In this document: one piece after another, positions 7,666 to 16,620 of the stretch
Layout of the letters: each line of letters opens with the position of its first letter
Position numbering within the stretch: the stretch's first letter is position 1
Virus record (IMG/VR): IMGVR_UViG_3300032516_000047
Location: 1 to 46,822 of that record
Strand: one strand, 5' to 3'
Origin: a virus
DNA length: 46,822 nt
Position numbers and translations under genes: made by a program
The notes under the pieces: model-generated
Told to the model about the DNA's origin: nothing
The model's database searches: none
Seen by the model: only the letters and a program-made list of their open reading frames with translations

Positions 7666-9024
7666 ATGGAAGCAATATTGCAGGTTCCCGCGGTACCGAC
7701 CGGAGCGCCGGTGATTCCGCAGGTAAAGAAAAGCATCACGATGGAAGATATGAAGGTGATCATCGGCGAGGTCGTCAAGACCAGCACCGCCGAGCAGATC
7801 AAGGCGTTGAAAGAGGAAATCCTCGCAGTGAACCGCAAGGCTATATTCCCGCATGCCGATAACAACGGCGGTGAGATGGGCAGCGCGGAAGACACAGTGG
7901 TGGATCGTTCCTATTACCGCAAGGCTTTCAATGCAAAGGGGATTTACGGATCGAAGGAAGACATGCAGTCGTTTGCGAAGAGCGTGGCAGGAATCGGCGG
8001 CCCGTTCAAGCGTCTCGGCAAGAGCATGCAGACCTTCGCGAAGATGGCGCAGTGCCGCTGGGACCAGGGGAACTACGCTGCAGCCGGCGTCGATGTGAAG
8101 GCGTACAATGAGCAAGTGCGCGCCGAATACAAGGCCGCGGGGCTTTCCGAGGGCGTTGCGGCAGACGGCGGGAATCTGGTCCCCGTCGAGTATGCGACGA
8201 CCGTGATTGAGTTTGCGATTCAGCAGTCACCGATTCTTTCCAAAGTATGGATGATGCCGATGAGCTCGCAGACGCTGCGTATCCCGCGTCTGGTGCAGGC
8301 GGCCGGTTCGTACTTTGGCGGAATCACGCTGTACTGGACTGACGAGGCGGCGGAGAAAACCAAGACCAAGCCCGCATGGGAGCAGTTGGTTTTCACGGCG
8401 AAGAAACTCGTCGGCCTGATTTACCTCACCGATGAACTGATCGCAGACTCCATGATCAATATTATCAACTACGTCACGGCCCTCTTCACCCGGGCGTTCC
8501 AGTATGAGATGGAGCGTGTGGTGTTGAATGGTACGGGCGTTGGTCAGCCGCTTGGAATCATCGCAGATCCCGCAGTCAATATCGTCGGTCGTGCTGTTGC
8601 AGGTACCGTCGGATATACGGACGTGATGAACCTGGATGCGGCTCTTGACGAGAACTTCCGCGACCTGACGTGGATTACCCGCAAGGCAACGAGCATCACG
8701 CTCAAGAGCCTGCGGGATAATAACAACAGGCCGATCTTCCTGGAAGGGTACGAAGCGTTCAACGGCGAGAACACCTTCGGGCGTACAATGTTTGGGTATC
8801 CCGTGATTATGACGCGGAACTGCCCGGCCATGGGTGCGCAGGGTGATATCGTCCTGAGCGATCTCGGGATGTACATGATCGGGATGCGGCAGGACTTGCG
8901 CGTTGACACCAGCATACACAGCCGGTTCGAGTACGATGAAACGGGTATCCGTTTCGTCGCGCGGCTCGATGGGCAGTGCGCGGTGGCAGTGGCGCATGCG
9001 ATTCTGAATGATGCGACGAGCTAA
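7666..9024 (+). CDS. major capsid protein, HK97 fold
   Basis: This 452-residue protein has the features of HK97-type major capsid proteins. It has a charged helical N-terminal arm (residues about 20-60) likely removed by the protease, then GGNLVPVEYATTVIE at the start of the folded domain, a QPLGI loop (GTGVGQPLGIIAD), and a late GDIVLSDLGMYMIGMRQDLR strand pair. It forms the icosahedral shell. It lies directly after the protease and is followed by a strong hairpin, as expected for a highly expressed gene. If the downstream glycan island acts on virions, this shell is an obvious substrate. Confidence 0.95.
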   Translation: MEAILQVPAVPTGAPVIPQVKKSITMEDMKVIIGEVVKTSTAEQIKALKEEILAVNRKAIFPHADNNGGEMGSAEDTVVDRSYYRKAFNAKGIYGSKEDMQSFAKSVAGIGGPFKRLGKSMQTFAKMAQCRWDQGNYAAAGVDVKAYNEQVRAEYKAAGLSEGVAADGGNLVPVEYATTVIEFAIQQSPILSKVWMMPMSSQTLRIPRLVQAAGSYFGGITLYWTDEAAEKTKTKPAWEQLVFTAKKLVGLIYLTDELIADSMINIINYVTALFTRAFQYEMERVVLNGTGVGQPLGIIADPAVNIVGRAVAGTVGYTDVMNLDAALDENFRDLTWITRKATSITLKSLRDNNNRPIFLEGYEAFNGENTFGRTMFGYPVIMTRNCPAMGAQGDIVLSDLGMYMIGMRQDLRVDTSIHSRFEYDETGIRFVARLDGQCAVAVAHAILNDATS

Positions 9025-9044
9025 ATACTCGGCGTGAGCTGGAC

Positions 9045-9084
9045 GGGCGCCGCCTTTCGATCCTCCTTGGGGCGGCGCCCTTTG
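9045..9084 (+). terminator. hairpin terminator after the capsid gene
   Basis: GGGCGCCGCC (9045-9054) pairs perfectly with GGCGGCGCCC (9071-9080) around a 16-base loop and is followed by TTTGAT. The U tract is short, so termination may be partial, which would let the late transcript continue into the downstream genes. Confidence 0.75.
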
Positions 9085-9119
9085 ATAACACCGGCAAGGC
9101 GGAGCGAAGGAAGCGCCCA

Positions 9120-10235
9120 GTGTCCAAGGTCAAAATGATTCAATGTCGCACCGTTGACCCGATACTGATTCGGACGCATGGTGATTTGATTTTTCTCGAA
9201 GAGGGAAAGGCCCGGGCACTTGCTGACCTCGGCAAGGTCACGTATGATGGGCATGCGCCGCTCGCCCGTACGCATGTTCTGGGCCTGGTGGATGCGGTGC
9301 AAACGCAAGCGCCGACAGAAGGTCCGCGCCCACCCACTCCGAAGCAAGAGGCTGTTCACTACCTTGAGCGCACACGGTGGATGGCCCATCGCGCCGGGCG
9401 CGTACGCCCGCGCGTACTCTGGGTGCAGGACCGGTCAAAGTTGGGCGGAGCGGAACTCAGCAACGATACCGTAGTGGCGATTGGCGAGTCTCTTGGATAT
9501 GATATCGCGACCGTATCCCCGGGGTGGTTCCAGCAGGGTCTTTTCGCGGAAGCGGATTTTGCGGTGGTGAATAATGTCCATGAGTTCAATGCCAATCAGT
9601 TCTATTCCCTGCAGCAGTTATTCTTTGAGCAGTGTCTGCCGTTCGTGAAATACGAACACGACTACCGTGAGCTGAAACGGCTGAACGTCTCACGGGCATT
9701 ATTCCAGCGGGCGCGTCTTTGCGTATTCCTTTCGCCCGCACACTACACGGGGCACTTGGCCGAAATTACCATCGGGGAACACCTCGAACTCCCGCTTGCG
9801 ATTGATACGGATTTTTACCAGCGGCGCAAGACAGACGCGGCGCGTGATGATAAGACAGTGGTACCGACACCGCATAAATGCGGGGTGGAACTTGAAGCCT
9901 TCATGGCGTCGCGTCCGGACAATGAATACATCCTTGTCGGGAATCGCGGTGATGTACATATGCCGAAGGGCGTGACCGTCACGGGTATTCCTTCGCAATC
10001 ACCCGAGGGGATGCGGAAGTTGTTTTCCGAGCACGCACTGGTCGTCCATCTTCCCTCTCAGCGATGGGCGGGGGAGCGGGTTGTGCTTGAGGCGCAGTGC
10101 TGCGGCGCGGAAGTCGTGATGAATGAAAATGTCGGACACGCTTCCTGGAAGGACAGTGAACGCGATAGAAAAGCCCTTGAGACCGCTCCATATACGTTCT
10201 GGGAAAAAGTGGGTGCGGCATGTATCTCCCCGTAG
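9120..10235 (+). CDS. GT-B fold glycosyltransferase with phage-like N-terminal segment
   Basis: This 371-residue protein starts at GTG 9120 with AAGGA eight bases upstream. The C-terminal half has the donor-site pattern of group 1 (GT4-like) enzymes, including GERVVLEAQCCG (about 318-329, the E-x7-E type motif). The N-domain has a Gly-rich loop (RSKLGGAELSN) and FAVVNNVHEFN. Such enzymes move sugar from a nucleotide donor to an acceptor. The first 45 residues (GDLIFLEEGKARALADLGKV) are not part of the fold and resemble small domains encoded next to phage capsid genes. It opens a chain of overlapping glycan genes. Confidence 0.75.
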   Translation: MSKVKMIQCRTVDPILIRTHGDLIFLEEGKARALADLGKVTYDGHAPLARTHVLGLVDAVQTQAPTEGPRPPTPKQEAVHYLERTRWMAHRAGRVRPRVLWVQDRSKLGGAELSNDTVVAIGESLGYDIATVSPGWFQQGLFAEADFAVVNNVHEFNANQFYSLQQLFFEQCLPFVKYEHDYRELKRLNVSRALFQRARLCVFLSPAHYTGHLAEITIGEHLELPLAIDTDFYQRRKTDAARDDKTVVPTPHKCGVELEAFMASRPDNEYILVGNRGDVHMPKGVTVTGIPSQSPEGMRKLFSEHALVVHLPSQRWAGERVVLEAQCCGAEVVMNENVGHASWKDSERDRKALETAPYTFWEKVGAACISP

Positions 10236-10810
10236 TCATACCGTTCGATGACGGCGGAAATATCGGCGTGGCGTATAACCACGAGATGTCCCGGCTCGGG
10301 CCGGATGACTGGATCGTGTTCCTTGATTATGACGTGATGATCTGCAACCCGTGGTGGAAAGATATTTGCGTGCGCAGTATACAGACTTTCGGATCGCAGG
10401 CCGGGGTCTTTACGTGCTTCACGAATCGAATCGGGTGCAAGTTGCAGATCGCTGCAGGCGTAAATCCGGAATCCCATGACATGCTTTATCATCAGCAATT
10501 TGCGGCGGAACTCTGGAAGCGCAATCAATTCAAGTGCTGCGACTGCACCGACCGCGGCGGCAGGTTCTCGGGAATGTTTCTTATGACGAGCAAACGGGCA
10601 TGGACGCAGGTCGGCGGATTTAAGACAGAAGGGCTTTTTCATGTTGATGTCGATTATTATGACAAGGTGAAAAAAGCCGGGATGCGTACCTATCTCATGG
10701 CCGGCTTGTACGCGTATCATCGGTACTTGCGCGAGAGCACAACCGGAGGAAAGCCAATGTTTGTGCGGGAGGCGGGGAATGCGATATCAGCGAAAGGTGC
10801 GGCAAAGTGA
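10220..10810 (+). CDS. GT-A fold (GT2-like) glycosyltransferase
   Basis: This 196-residue protein has a DYD metal motif at residues 36-38 (IVFLDYDVMICNP), preceded by the acceptor-side YNHEMSRL and followed by RFSGMFLMTSKRAWTQVGGF, typical of the GT2 catalytic core. GT2 enzymes use nucleotide sugars with a divalent metal. The N-terminus is short, with only 35 residues before the DXD, so the donor-binding part is compact. No signal or membrane segment is seen, so it acts in the cytosol. It overlaps the previous gene by 16 bases and the next by four (GTGA). Confidence 0.75.
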   Translation: MYLPVVIPFDDGGNIGVAYNHEMSRLGPDDWIVFLDYDVMICNPWWKDICVRSIQTFGSQAGVFTCFTNRIGCKLQIAAGVNPESHDMLYHQQFAAELWKRNQFKCCDCTDRGGRFSGMFLMTSKRAWTQVGGFKTEGLFHVDVDYYDKVKKAGMRTYLMAGLYAYHRYLRESTTGGKPMFVREAGNAISAKGAAK

Positions 10811-11754
10811 ACCAGAGCAAGCGCAAGGGCAAAAGCGTGAATACAAACGACCCGAAGACTCTGGCGTACTTCAAGAACGGGATCGGGAACTGGGTGCTGA
10901 TGACCCCGGCGCTGCAGGCGTTGGCCTCAATGGATGCAAGCGGAAAAATCATACTCGTAACCGACAGTAGCTGGAATGATTCCCGTACTGCGGCATTGAA
11001 TGCAATCTGGGCAGCGACGCCCTGGATACATCGTGTAATCCGGTACCCGACCGAGGTATACCGGGAAAAGGCTGAACGGGTATTTTACTCCAAGCACAGC
11101 GAGGGCGGAGACGCTCTTTCGTGGATTGAATCTCTGGAGCCAAGCGCCGGAAATCAAGTATCATGGATAGGCACGATGATGCATGAGCGGGATTATTATA
11201 TGGCCCTTGTCGAGCGGTTGGGTTACAAGGGACGTACGCCAGAGCAATCTATGCCGACGGGAAAAAATCCAATATCAGGTATTCGGTATATCGTGATCTG
11301 CAATGGGGCCTTTGGGAAAATGCGCACGCAGAAACAGTGGCCGCACTTTGCGGCACTGACCCGTGTGCTGCAGATTCGGTATGGTTTGAAAGTGATCTCG
11401 GTAGGCGGTGGCGATGAGCTCCGAGAGACGCGGGGCATTGTAGATGAGGACTATTGCGGGAAGCTATCAATACTGGATTCTGCGGCCGTGGTGCTGGATG
11501 CCGCATTGTTCATCACTACCGATACGGGGATGATGCACATTGCGGACGCGTTGCACGTCAACCAGTTGGTGCTCTTTGGTGGGAGTGTCGTCAGCAAGAA
11601 CGGCCCGGTAAATAATTCCAGTGTCGTCGTGCGAAGCGGGGAGACCTGCCAACCGTGTCAGTACACGGCGAACTTCGACACGTGCGCGGACGCGCGGTGC
11701 ATGCGTAACCTTTCAGTCGGGGAAGTGATGGCGTATGTCGCAGCTAAGTTATGA
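10807..11754 (+). CDS. GT9-family (heptosyltransferase-like) glycosyltransferase
   Basis: This 315-residue protein carries the two hallmark blocks of family GT9: GIGNWVLMTPAL near residue 30 (family GIGD-x4-PAL) and TTDTGMMHIADAL near residue 240 (family DTG-x2-H-A). LPS heptosyltransferases of this family use ADP-heptose, but the donor here cannot be told. A Cys cluster near the end (CQPC ... CADARC) resembles that of other GT9 proteins. It starts at GTG 10807, overlapping the preceding stop. The family normally works on LPS cores in the inner-membrane cytosolic face; a phage copy could act on another acceptor. Confidence 0.85.
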   Translation: MNQSKRKGKSVNTNDPKTLAYFKNGIGNWVLMTPALQALASMDASGKIILVTDSSWNDSRTAALNAIWAATPWIHRVIRYPTEVYREKAERVFYSKHSEGGDALSWIESLEPSAGNQVSWIGTMMHERDYYMALVERLGYKGRTPEQSMPTGKNPISGIRYIVICNGAFGKMRTQKQWPHFAALTRVLQIRYGLKVISVGGGDELRETRGIVDEDYCGKLSILDSAAVVLDAALFITTDTGMMHIADALHVNQLVLFGGSVVSKNGPVNNSSVVVRSGETCQPCQYTANFDTCADARCMRNLSVGEVMAYVAAKL

Positions 11755-12496
11755 TGAGTTCGTTTTAGAATTGCGGGACGCGATTGCAAAGCGGACGCCT
11801 TGGGCTTTCATGCGCTTCGGAGACGGGGAGGGGATTATTCTTGGGTATCCGCAGTTGACAAAGGAGCACGAGTACCTGAAGAGACTTGATAAATGGTTCG
11901 GGTCAAAGACCATGAATGGGCAGGAGCGGGCGCTGTTCGCAGATAACATGAAGCGGGCTGCAGTCAGTGCGAATGTTATCGGCGTACCGGGGACCCGGCA
12001 CAGGGCGGTAAATAAATTCTGGGATCGCGTCGTGCCGCTTCTCCAGAGCTACGGAGCGCTTGGAGGAGATCGGAAAGAAATCTGTATGGATGTTGTGATT
12101 GATATGCATGTGCAACACGGGTGGAAAAAAATCCTTGACGGTCTCCCCTGGCTTGGCATCATCACGTGCCGGTTGCTGGAAGTGCAGTTGCGGAGTACTT
12201 TCCACATCACGAAGGTCGAGAGTTTTTATCTGCCGCCACAGAATAAGCCGTACATGGGCGGGAACTATTCTCCGGGGCCGCATTACCCGGACAGATACCG
12301 CGCGCTGCCGAATTGGCTTGACACCACCTGCAAGCCGGGGAGTGTGTATCTGGTTGGCGCTGGCGGACTGGGGAAGTTGTATTGCCAGTGGATAAAAGAG
12401 CGCGGCGGGATTGCGATTGATGCAGGATCGATACTCGACGGCTGGGCGGGATTTCAGACACGATCCTATCTCCGGGCAAGGAGCTATGCGCTGTGA
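11735..12496 (+). CDS. GT-D fold glycosyltransferase, copy 1
   Basis: This 253-residue protein has the signature MRFGDGEGIILG, with R27, D30 and E32 in the DxE arrangement of the GT-D fold (DUF1792 type). Its C-terminal block VYLVGAGGLGKLYCQWIKE plus DAGSILDGWAG is shared with the next gene. GT-D enzymes are known from serine-rich adhesin glycosylation in Gram-positive bacteria, where they extend protein-linked glycans. ATG 11735 follows GGGGAAG and overlaps the GT9 gene by 20 bases. The fold call rests on the motif, so the donor sugar is unknown. Confidence 0.7.
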   Translation: MSQLSYDEFVLELRDAIAKRTPWAFMRFGDGEGIILGYPQLTKEHEYLKRLDKWFGSKTMNGQERALFADNMKRAAVSANVIGVPGTRHRAVNKFWDRVVPLLQSYGALGGDRKEICMDVVIDMHVQHGWKKILDGLPWLGIITCRLLEVQLRSTFHITKVESFYLPPQNKPYMGGNYSPGPHYPDRYRALPNWLDTTCKPGSVYLVGAGGLGKLYCQWIKERGGIAIDAGSILDGWAGFQTRSYLRARSYAL

Positions 12497-13314
12497 GCAT
12501 TGAGATCCCGATGCTGAACGCCGCGGCGTTCTACGACCGGATCGCTTCGCGCGTGCGCGAGGGGCGGCCGTTCTCGATGGTGCGCCTTGGCGACGGGGAA
12601 TTGCTTGTAATCAAGTATCCGAAATACACACCAGAGGACGAGGTTCGTGCTCAGGTAAATAAATGGTTCCCCGCAGAGCGTCTCACAAAAAATGAGATCA
12701 TGCAATTCGGCACGGATATACACACCGCCTGTCGGAGCGCGGACATGCTTGGGATACCCAGCGACTACGAGTATTCGCGCTGGCCGAAGTGGAATCGGGA
12801 TATGCGCTGGCCCGTATTCATGCGGGACTACTCCCTGCTGGAGCCGCAGGGGCGAGAGTTCTTTCATTTTTACCTTGTCGGTGAGTGGTGGACGGGTGGA
12901 CACTTTGACCGCATGATGGCTGGGGCGGATCGGGTAATCCTGATTGGCTGCAGGGACGTAGCGGAGATGTTCCGCAAACGCTGGCCGCACCTTCGGTCGG
13001 TTGAGCAATGGATGATTCCGCCCGAGCGTTTTGTGTGGCGAAAATACGCTCAGGTGCTTAATGCGCAGGGCGCGTATGAAGGCGCTCCGCATTATCCGGA
13101 TTTATACGCAGAGTATCTCCGCCGTATCCATGCGAGCCATACGACGCTGCGCGGTGTGCTGTTTCTTGTAGGCGCCGGTGGGTTGGGTAAAATGTATTGC
13201 CATGCGGTGCGGCAGATGGGCGGTATGGGACTGGATGTCGGGGCCTTGTTTGATGGCTGGGCCGGGATACCGACGCGGCCGTATTTGGAGAAGGCGGCGG
13301 ATTATGTCCTGTAA
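12493..13314 (+). CDS. GT-D fold glycosyltransferase, copy 2
   Basis: This 273-residue paralog of the preceding protein has VRLGDGELLVIK (R31, D34, E36) and the same C-terminal LVGAGGLGKMYC and DGWAGIPTRPYL blocks. The middle has diverged strongly, which suggests a different acceptor or donor rather than redundancy. It starts at GTG 12493 overlapping the previous stop by four bases. Tandem duplication and divergence inside one operon is the simplest origin. Family assignment is by motif. Confidence 0.7.
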   Translation: MSIEIPMLNAAAFYDRIASRVREGRPFSMVRLGDGELLVIKYPKYTPEDEVRAQVNKWFPAERLTKNEIMQFGTDIHTACRSADMLGIPSDYEYSRWPKWNRDMRWPVFMRDYSLLEPQGREFFHFYLVGEWWTGGHFDRMMAGADRVILIGCRDVAEMFRKRWPHLRSVEQWMIPPERFVWRKYAQVLNAQGAYEGAPHYPDLYAEYLRRIHASHTTLRGVLFLVGAGGLGKMYCHAVRQMGGMGLDVGALFDGWAGIPTRPYLEKAADYVL

Positions 13315-14026
13315 ATACACTGCAATAAATCTAATGCTGCCGACGCGGAAGCGACTTGCCGGGCTGGAACGATTCACGACTTCTGCCATACACCTTGCGG
13401 CAGACGCATCGCGACTGCGGTTTTCATTCCTTGTGGACGTATCAGATATCGAGACGTTGAAGTGGGTGAATGACTTTCAGTGGAACCACAAGCACACCAT
13501 TATCGATCATCGGACGGACGGGCCTCACCTTGCCAGGTACTACAATCGCCTGTATGCAGAGAGCATTTACAAGGACGAGGCGACACTCGTCTCGATGGTC
13601 TCTGATGATATGTATTTCGATACCCCGGGGTGGGATGCACTCATCTTGGATCGCATCAACCAATATCACGGGAATGCCTATGTATTTGGGGACGACTGTT
13701 ATTTGCAACACGGCAATATGGCGGTGAACGGTTTCACCACGCGCACCGTGGTAGAGGGAATCGGAACCGGGGAATTTATGTGGGGTCGCTGGCGGGCGAA
13801 TATGATCGATGTCGTGTGGACGGAGATCGCAAGGCGCGCGGGGATACTTGAATACATCCCGGAACTTCATGTTGTGCATGACCACCAGGGAAAGAAAGCG
13901 GTGAAGGACGAAACACACCTTCGACTGAAACAGCATTACACGTTCGCTGCCGGGCGCTGGCATATACTCGATCCGTATATCAATATGGCCGTTGAGTCCC
14001 TGCGGCAGAAACGGATCGCGCGATGA
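13304..14026 (+). CDS. GT-A fold glycosyltransferase-like protein
   Basis: This 240-residue protein has a likely metal motif MVSDDMYFDTPGWD (D101/D102), as in GT2-like enzymes where an acidic pair follows a hydrophobic strand. The early NLMLPTRKRL and the late HDHQGKKAVKDETH also fit this superfamily. ATG 13304 overlaps the preceding gene by 11 bases; the frame is open further upstream, but those codons lie inside the GT-D gene. No membrane segment is seen. Which sugar it handles cannot be told. Confidence 0.6.
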   Translation: MSCKYTAINLMLPTRKRLAGLERFTTSAIHLAADASRLRFSFLVDVSDIETLKWVNDFQWNHKHTIIDHRTDGPHLARYYNRLYAESIYKDEATLVSMVSDDMYFDTPGWDALILDRINQYHGNAYVFGDDCYLQHGNMAVNGFTTRTVVEGIGTGEFMWGRWRANMIDVVWTEIARRAGILEYIPELHVVHDHQGKKAVKDETHLRLKQHYTFAAGRWHILDPYINMAVESLRQKRIAR

Positions 14027-14727
14027 ATATCATAGCAATGTCGCTCTGGGGGAACGATCCGAAGTATACGCAGGGTGCAGCGGCCAATGTGCGTATGGGA
14101 AAAGAAATCTATCCCGCGTGGTCGTACGTGGTTTACGCCCACCGAGACGTGCCGGAAAATGTACTTGATACGATATGGGAGGCCGGGGCGGAGGAGATAG
14201 TCATACGAGAGGGCCGGCCGGAACGCGAGGGACTTTATTGGCGGATGGAAGATATTTTTCTCTACCCGGAAACTGATGCAGTGATTATCCGGGATGCAGA
14301 CTCGCGTCCGAGCGCGCGCGAGGCGATTGCTGTTGCGGAGTGGATGGCGACAAAAAAGCCCATACACGTGATACGCGACCACCGCCAACACACAGCGCCG
14401 ATCATGGGTGGGTTGTGGGGTGCGAGACCAGAGCGTCTGAATAAACTGTTACCGGGTATTTGTGCGTCTTACGAACAACGTCGCGTATTTGTCAGTACGG
14501 CCGATGAGTCACAGGGAAGGCCAAAGCATGGGTACCTGCAGTTCTCGGATCAGGACTGGCTTGCAAAGGAGATATTTGAAAAGGCACCGAGGACTGAAAT
14601 AGTAGTACATGATGATAGAAAATTCTCCGGCGTAGCGGATCTACCGCTTCTCGTCAAGGCAAAGACGCCGATGGATTTTTGCGGTCAGGTGTATAGCGCG
14701 GAAGGGGTACCGTTTTGGAAACCCTGA
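14023..14727 (+). CDS. glycosyltransferase-like protein with DADSR motif
   Basis: This 234-residue protein begins NIIAMSLWGNDPKYTQGA and carries YWRMEDIFLYPETDAVIIRDADSRPS, with D91/D93 forming a DxD metal site. LWGNDPKY and RDxDSR are typical of a group of GT-A-like enzymes found in capsule and LPS loci. A following Met-Gly-Gly-Leu segment (APIMGGLWGARPERL) would line the donor pocket. The start overlaps the previous stop (ATGA) and the end overlaps the next gene by 13 bases. Confidence 0.65.
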   Translation: MNIIAMSLWGNDPKYTQGAAANVRMGKEIYPAWSYVVYAHRDVPENVLDTIWEAGAEEIVIREGRPEREGLYWRMEDIFLYPETDAVIIRDADSRPSAREAIAVAEWMATKKPIHVIRDHRQHTAPIMGGLWGARPERLNKLLPGICASYEQRRVFVSTADESQGRPKHGYLQFSDQDWLAKEIFEKAPRTEIVVHDDRKFSGVADLPLLVKAKTPMDFCGQVYSAEGVPFWKP

Positions 14728-15350
14728 GGGAAATTGGGAAGCGCTGCGAAGCGGACAAGGTTCAGCCGTCGTGCACGTTTGCCGATGAATGTTTCCTCGA
14801 TGTGTATGCCCGGATACTCCCCGACCGGGACTATTCGATCCGGTTGCTCGAACTGGGCGTACGCGGGGGCGGATCGTTGCGTACCTGGGAGGAGTACTGG
14901 AAGCGCGGAAAGATTGTTGGTGTGGATATAGACGCGGACTGTGCAAAACTGAAATTCAATACCGCGCAGGTCATTATCGGGCGGCAAGATGAGCACGCCG
15001 TACTGGACCTGGCAGTTGCGATACTCGACGGAAAGCCTGACGTGATTATCGATGACGCCTCTCATGTCACGGAATGCACACTTGCGTCTTTTGATTATCT
15101 CTGGCCGCGGTTGCGGAGCGGTGGGCGTTACATAATCGAGGATACGTCCTGTACATACATTGAGGCGTTGAAGGCGGGGATGCAATATGGTCGCTGGTAC
15201 AAGCCGGAGATGGAGTACGTGCGCCTCTCCAATGATCGCGCCGTGTTTGATACCTGGCTGCTTGGGTTGATAAAAAACATGGATCATCGGCGGGGGACTA
15301 TCCGCAGTATCCTTTGCCGGCATGAGCTTTGTGTATTGGAGAAGGTATGA
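14715..15350 (+). CDS. SAM-dependent methyltransferase, CmcI/MycE-like
   Basis: This 211-residue protein begins TLREIGKRCEADK and has a SAM-binding loop LLELGVRGGGSLRTWEEYW, then VGVDIDADC, DVIIDDASHV and a GGRYIIEDT strand. This order is typical of the sugar O-methyltransferase group that includes CmcI and macrolide MycE. The DD and E/D residues in DDASH and IEDT could bind a metal. It starts at TTG 14715 with GGAAGGGG seven bases upstream. In this context O-methylation of a sugar is the likely reaction, capping or altering the glycan. Confidence 0.75.
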   Translation: METLREIGKRCEADKVQPSCTFADECFLDVYARILPDRDYSIRLLELGVRGGGSLRTWEEYWKRGKIVGVDIDADCAKLKFNTAQVIIGRQDEHAVLDLAVAILDGKPDVIIDDASHVTECTLASFDYLWPRLRSGGRYIIEDTSCTYIEALKAGMQYGRWYKPEMEYVRLSNDRAVFDTWLLGLIKNMDHRRGTIRSILCRHELCVLEKV

Positions 15351-15949
15351 CGACTATCCCGCACGCTATATCCCGCATCGGTTCCGCGTATGGCGGATGG
15401 GACGTTGCGCTCGGACTCATCCCCAGCGGCGTGACGATCCTTTCCTGCGGTATAGGAAATGACTTTTCGTTCGACCAGTTCCTGATTGAAAAGCGAAATT
15501 GCTTTGTCGTGATGGTCGACCCGAACAGTGTCGCGATAGAGGCTCTTGCCGTAAGTAATCTCCCCCTGAAAAACTATGCGCATATCGCGGCTGCGCTTTG
15601 GACGGATGAGCTCGGTGTCGCGTTCGGGGCTGAACGCAGCAACGGGGCGGGGGTTTATTCCAGCGGGCGGAAAGTGAAAATTGGCACCGTTACTATTGAC
15701 GGGCTCTTGGCAAAGCATCCGAGGGCAGCTTTGTTGAAGATGGATATCGAGGGTGCGGAATACGATTGCATTGCCGGGGCCCGGTTTGATATCCGGCCTG
15801 CGCAGATTGCAGTCGGATTTCACACGGCAAAGGGAAGCGGTGACCGGCGGAAGGCAATAGAGAAACTCGAATCACTCGGCTATTATGTGGCGTCCGTGGA
15901 GGACGATGGGCCGGAGATCGTGAACCTATTTATTCGGAAGGATATCTAA
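15347..15949 (+). CDS. FkbM-family methyltransferase 1
   Basis: This 200-residue protein has LSCGIGNDFSFDQFL as SAM loop, MVDPNSVAIEAL as the acidic strand, and the FkbM hallmark LLKMDIEGAEYDCI followed by FHTAKG. FkbM enzymes O-methylate small molecules and sugars and are common in polysaccharide loci. ATG 15347 overlaps the previous stop by four bases; six upstream codons are open but lie within the earlier gene. Lacking membrane or signal segments, it acts in the cytosol. Confidence 0.75.
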   Translation: MTTIPHAISRIGSAYGGWDVALGLIPSGVTILSCGIGNDFSFDQFLIEKRNCFVVMVDPNSVAIEALAVSNLPLKNYAHIAAALWTDELGVAFGAERSNGAGVYSSGRKVKIGTVTIDGLLAKHPRAALLKMDIEGAEYDCIAGARFDIRPAQIAVGFHTAKGSGDRRKAIEKLESLGYYVASVEDDGPEIVNLFIRKDI

Positions 15950-16620
15950 TGGCCGGCGGACGCCTTATACCGGGTAGCCAATACGGCGAGGATGCCGTGA
16001 TCGTTCGGCTCTTCGGCGAACGCCAGGGCGGTTGTGCCTTGGATATAGGCGCGGCGGACGGCCTGCATCATAGCAACGTACATCGCCTGATTACAGATTA
16101 TGCATGGTGCGCGTTGCTTGTGGAACCGCATCCGGTGCTTGTTGGAGAGGCGCGGAAACGATATGCGGGAAATGATCGCGTGCATGTGGTTCACTCAGCC
16201 ATACGTGCTGTCCCCGGTGACTGTATCCTGCATCTATATGAGCCCTCATATTATGGACAAGTCTCCACGACTGTCGAGGAGTTCAAGCAGCAGGTCATTG
16301 AGCAGCACGGTGATCAGTTTACAAAAGATGTGACTGTGTCCTGTGACACGACGCGGGCGATTATTGAAAGATTTATGTTAACGAAAATAGACTTCGTAAA
16401 TGTTGATTGCGAGGGCTCAGAGATCGATGCCCTGCATACTTTTCCGTTTGATTCCCAGCGTCCGGAACTTTTTTGTATTGAGATGGCCATGCATGTAGAA
16501 CAGATAGATGGAATCATGCGTGACCAGGAATACGTCCAGCTCAAGGGGTTGGCAAGATATAAAAATGCCTTTTACGTTCCAATGGATCAGGAAGATGATT
16601 GCTATAAACGACTCGCTTGA
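15949..16620 (+). CDS. FkbM-family methyltransferase 2
   Basis: This 223-residue protein starts with the family-typical SQYGEDAVIVRLF, then CALDIGAADGLHHSN (SAM loop), LVEPHPVLVGEA, and DFVNVDCEGSEIDAL, all FkbM hallmarks. It differs clearly from the preceding FkbM-like protein and looks closer to the standard family. The start codon shares its first base with the preceding stop (TAATG). Probably it O-methylates a sugar position different from that of its neighbour. Confidence 0.8.
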   Translation: MAGGRLIPGSQYGEDAVIVRLFGERQGGCALDIGAADGLHHSNVHRLITDYAWCALLVEPHPVLVGEARKRYAGNDRVHVVHSAIRAVPGDCILHLYEPSYYGQVSTTVEEFKQQVIEQHGDQFTKDVTVSCDTTRAIIERFMLTKIDFVNVDCEGSEIDALHTFPFDSQRPELFCIEMAMHVEQIDGIMRDQEYVQLKGLARYKNAFYVPMDQEDDCYKRLA

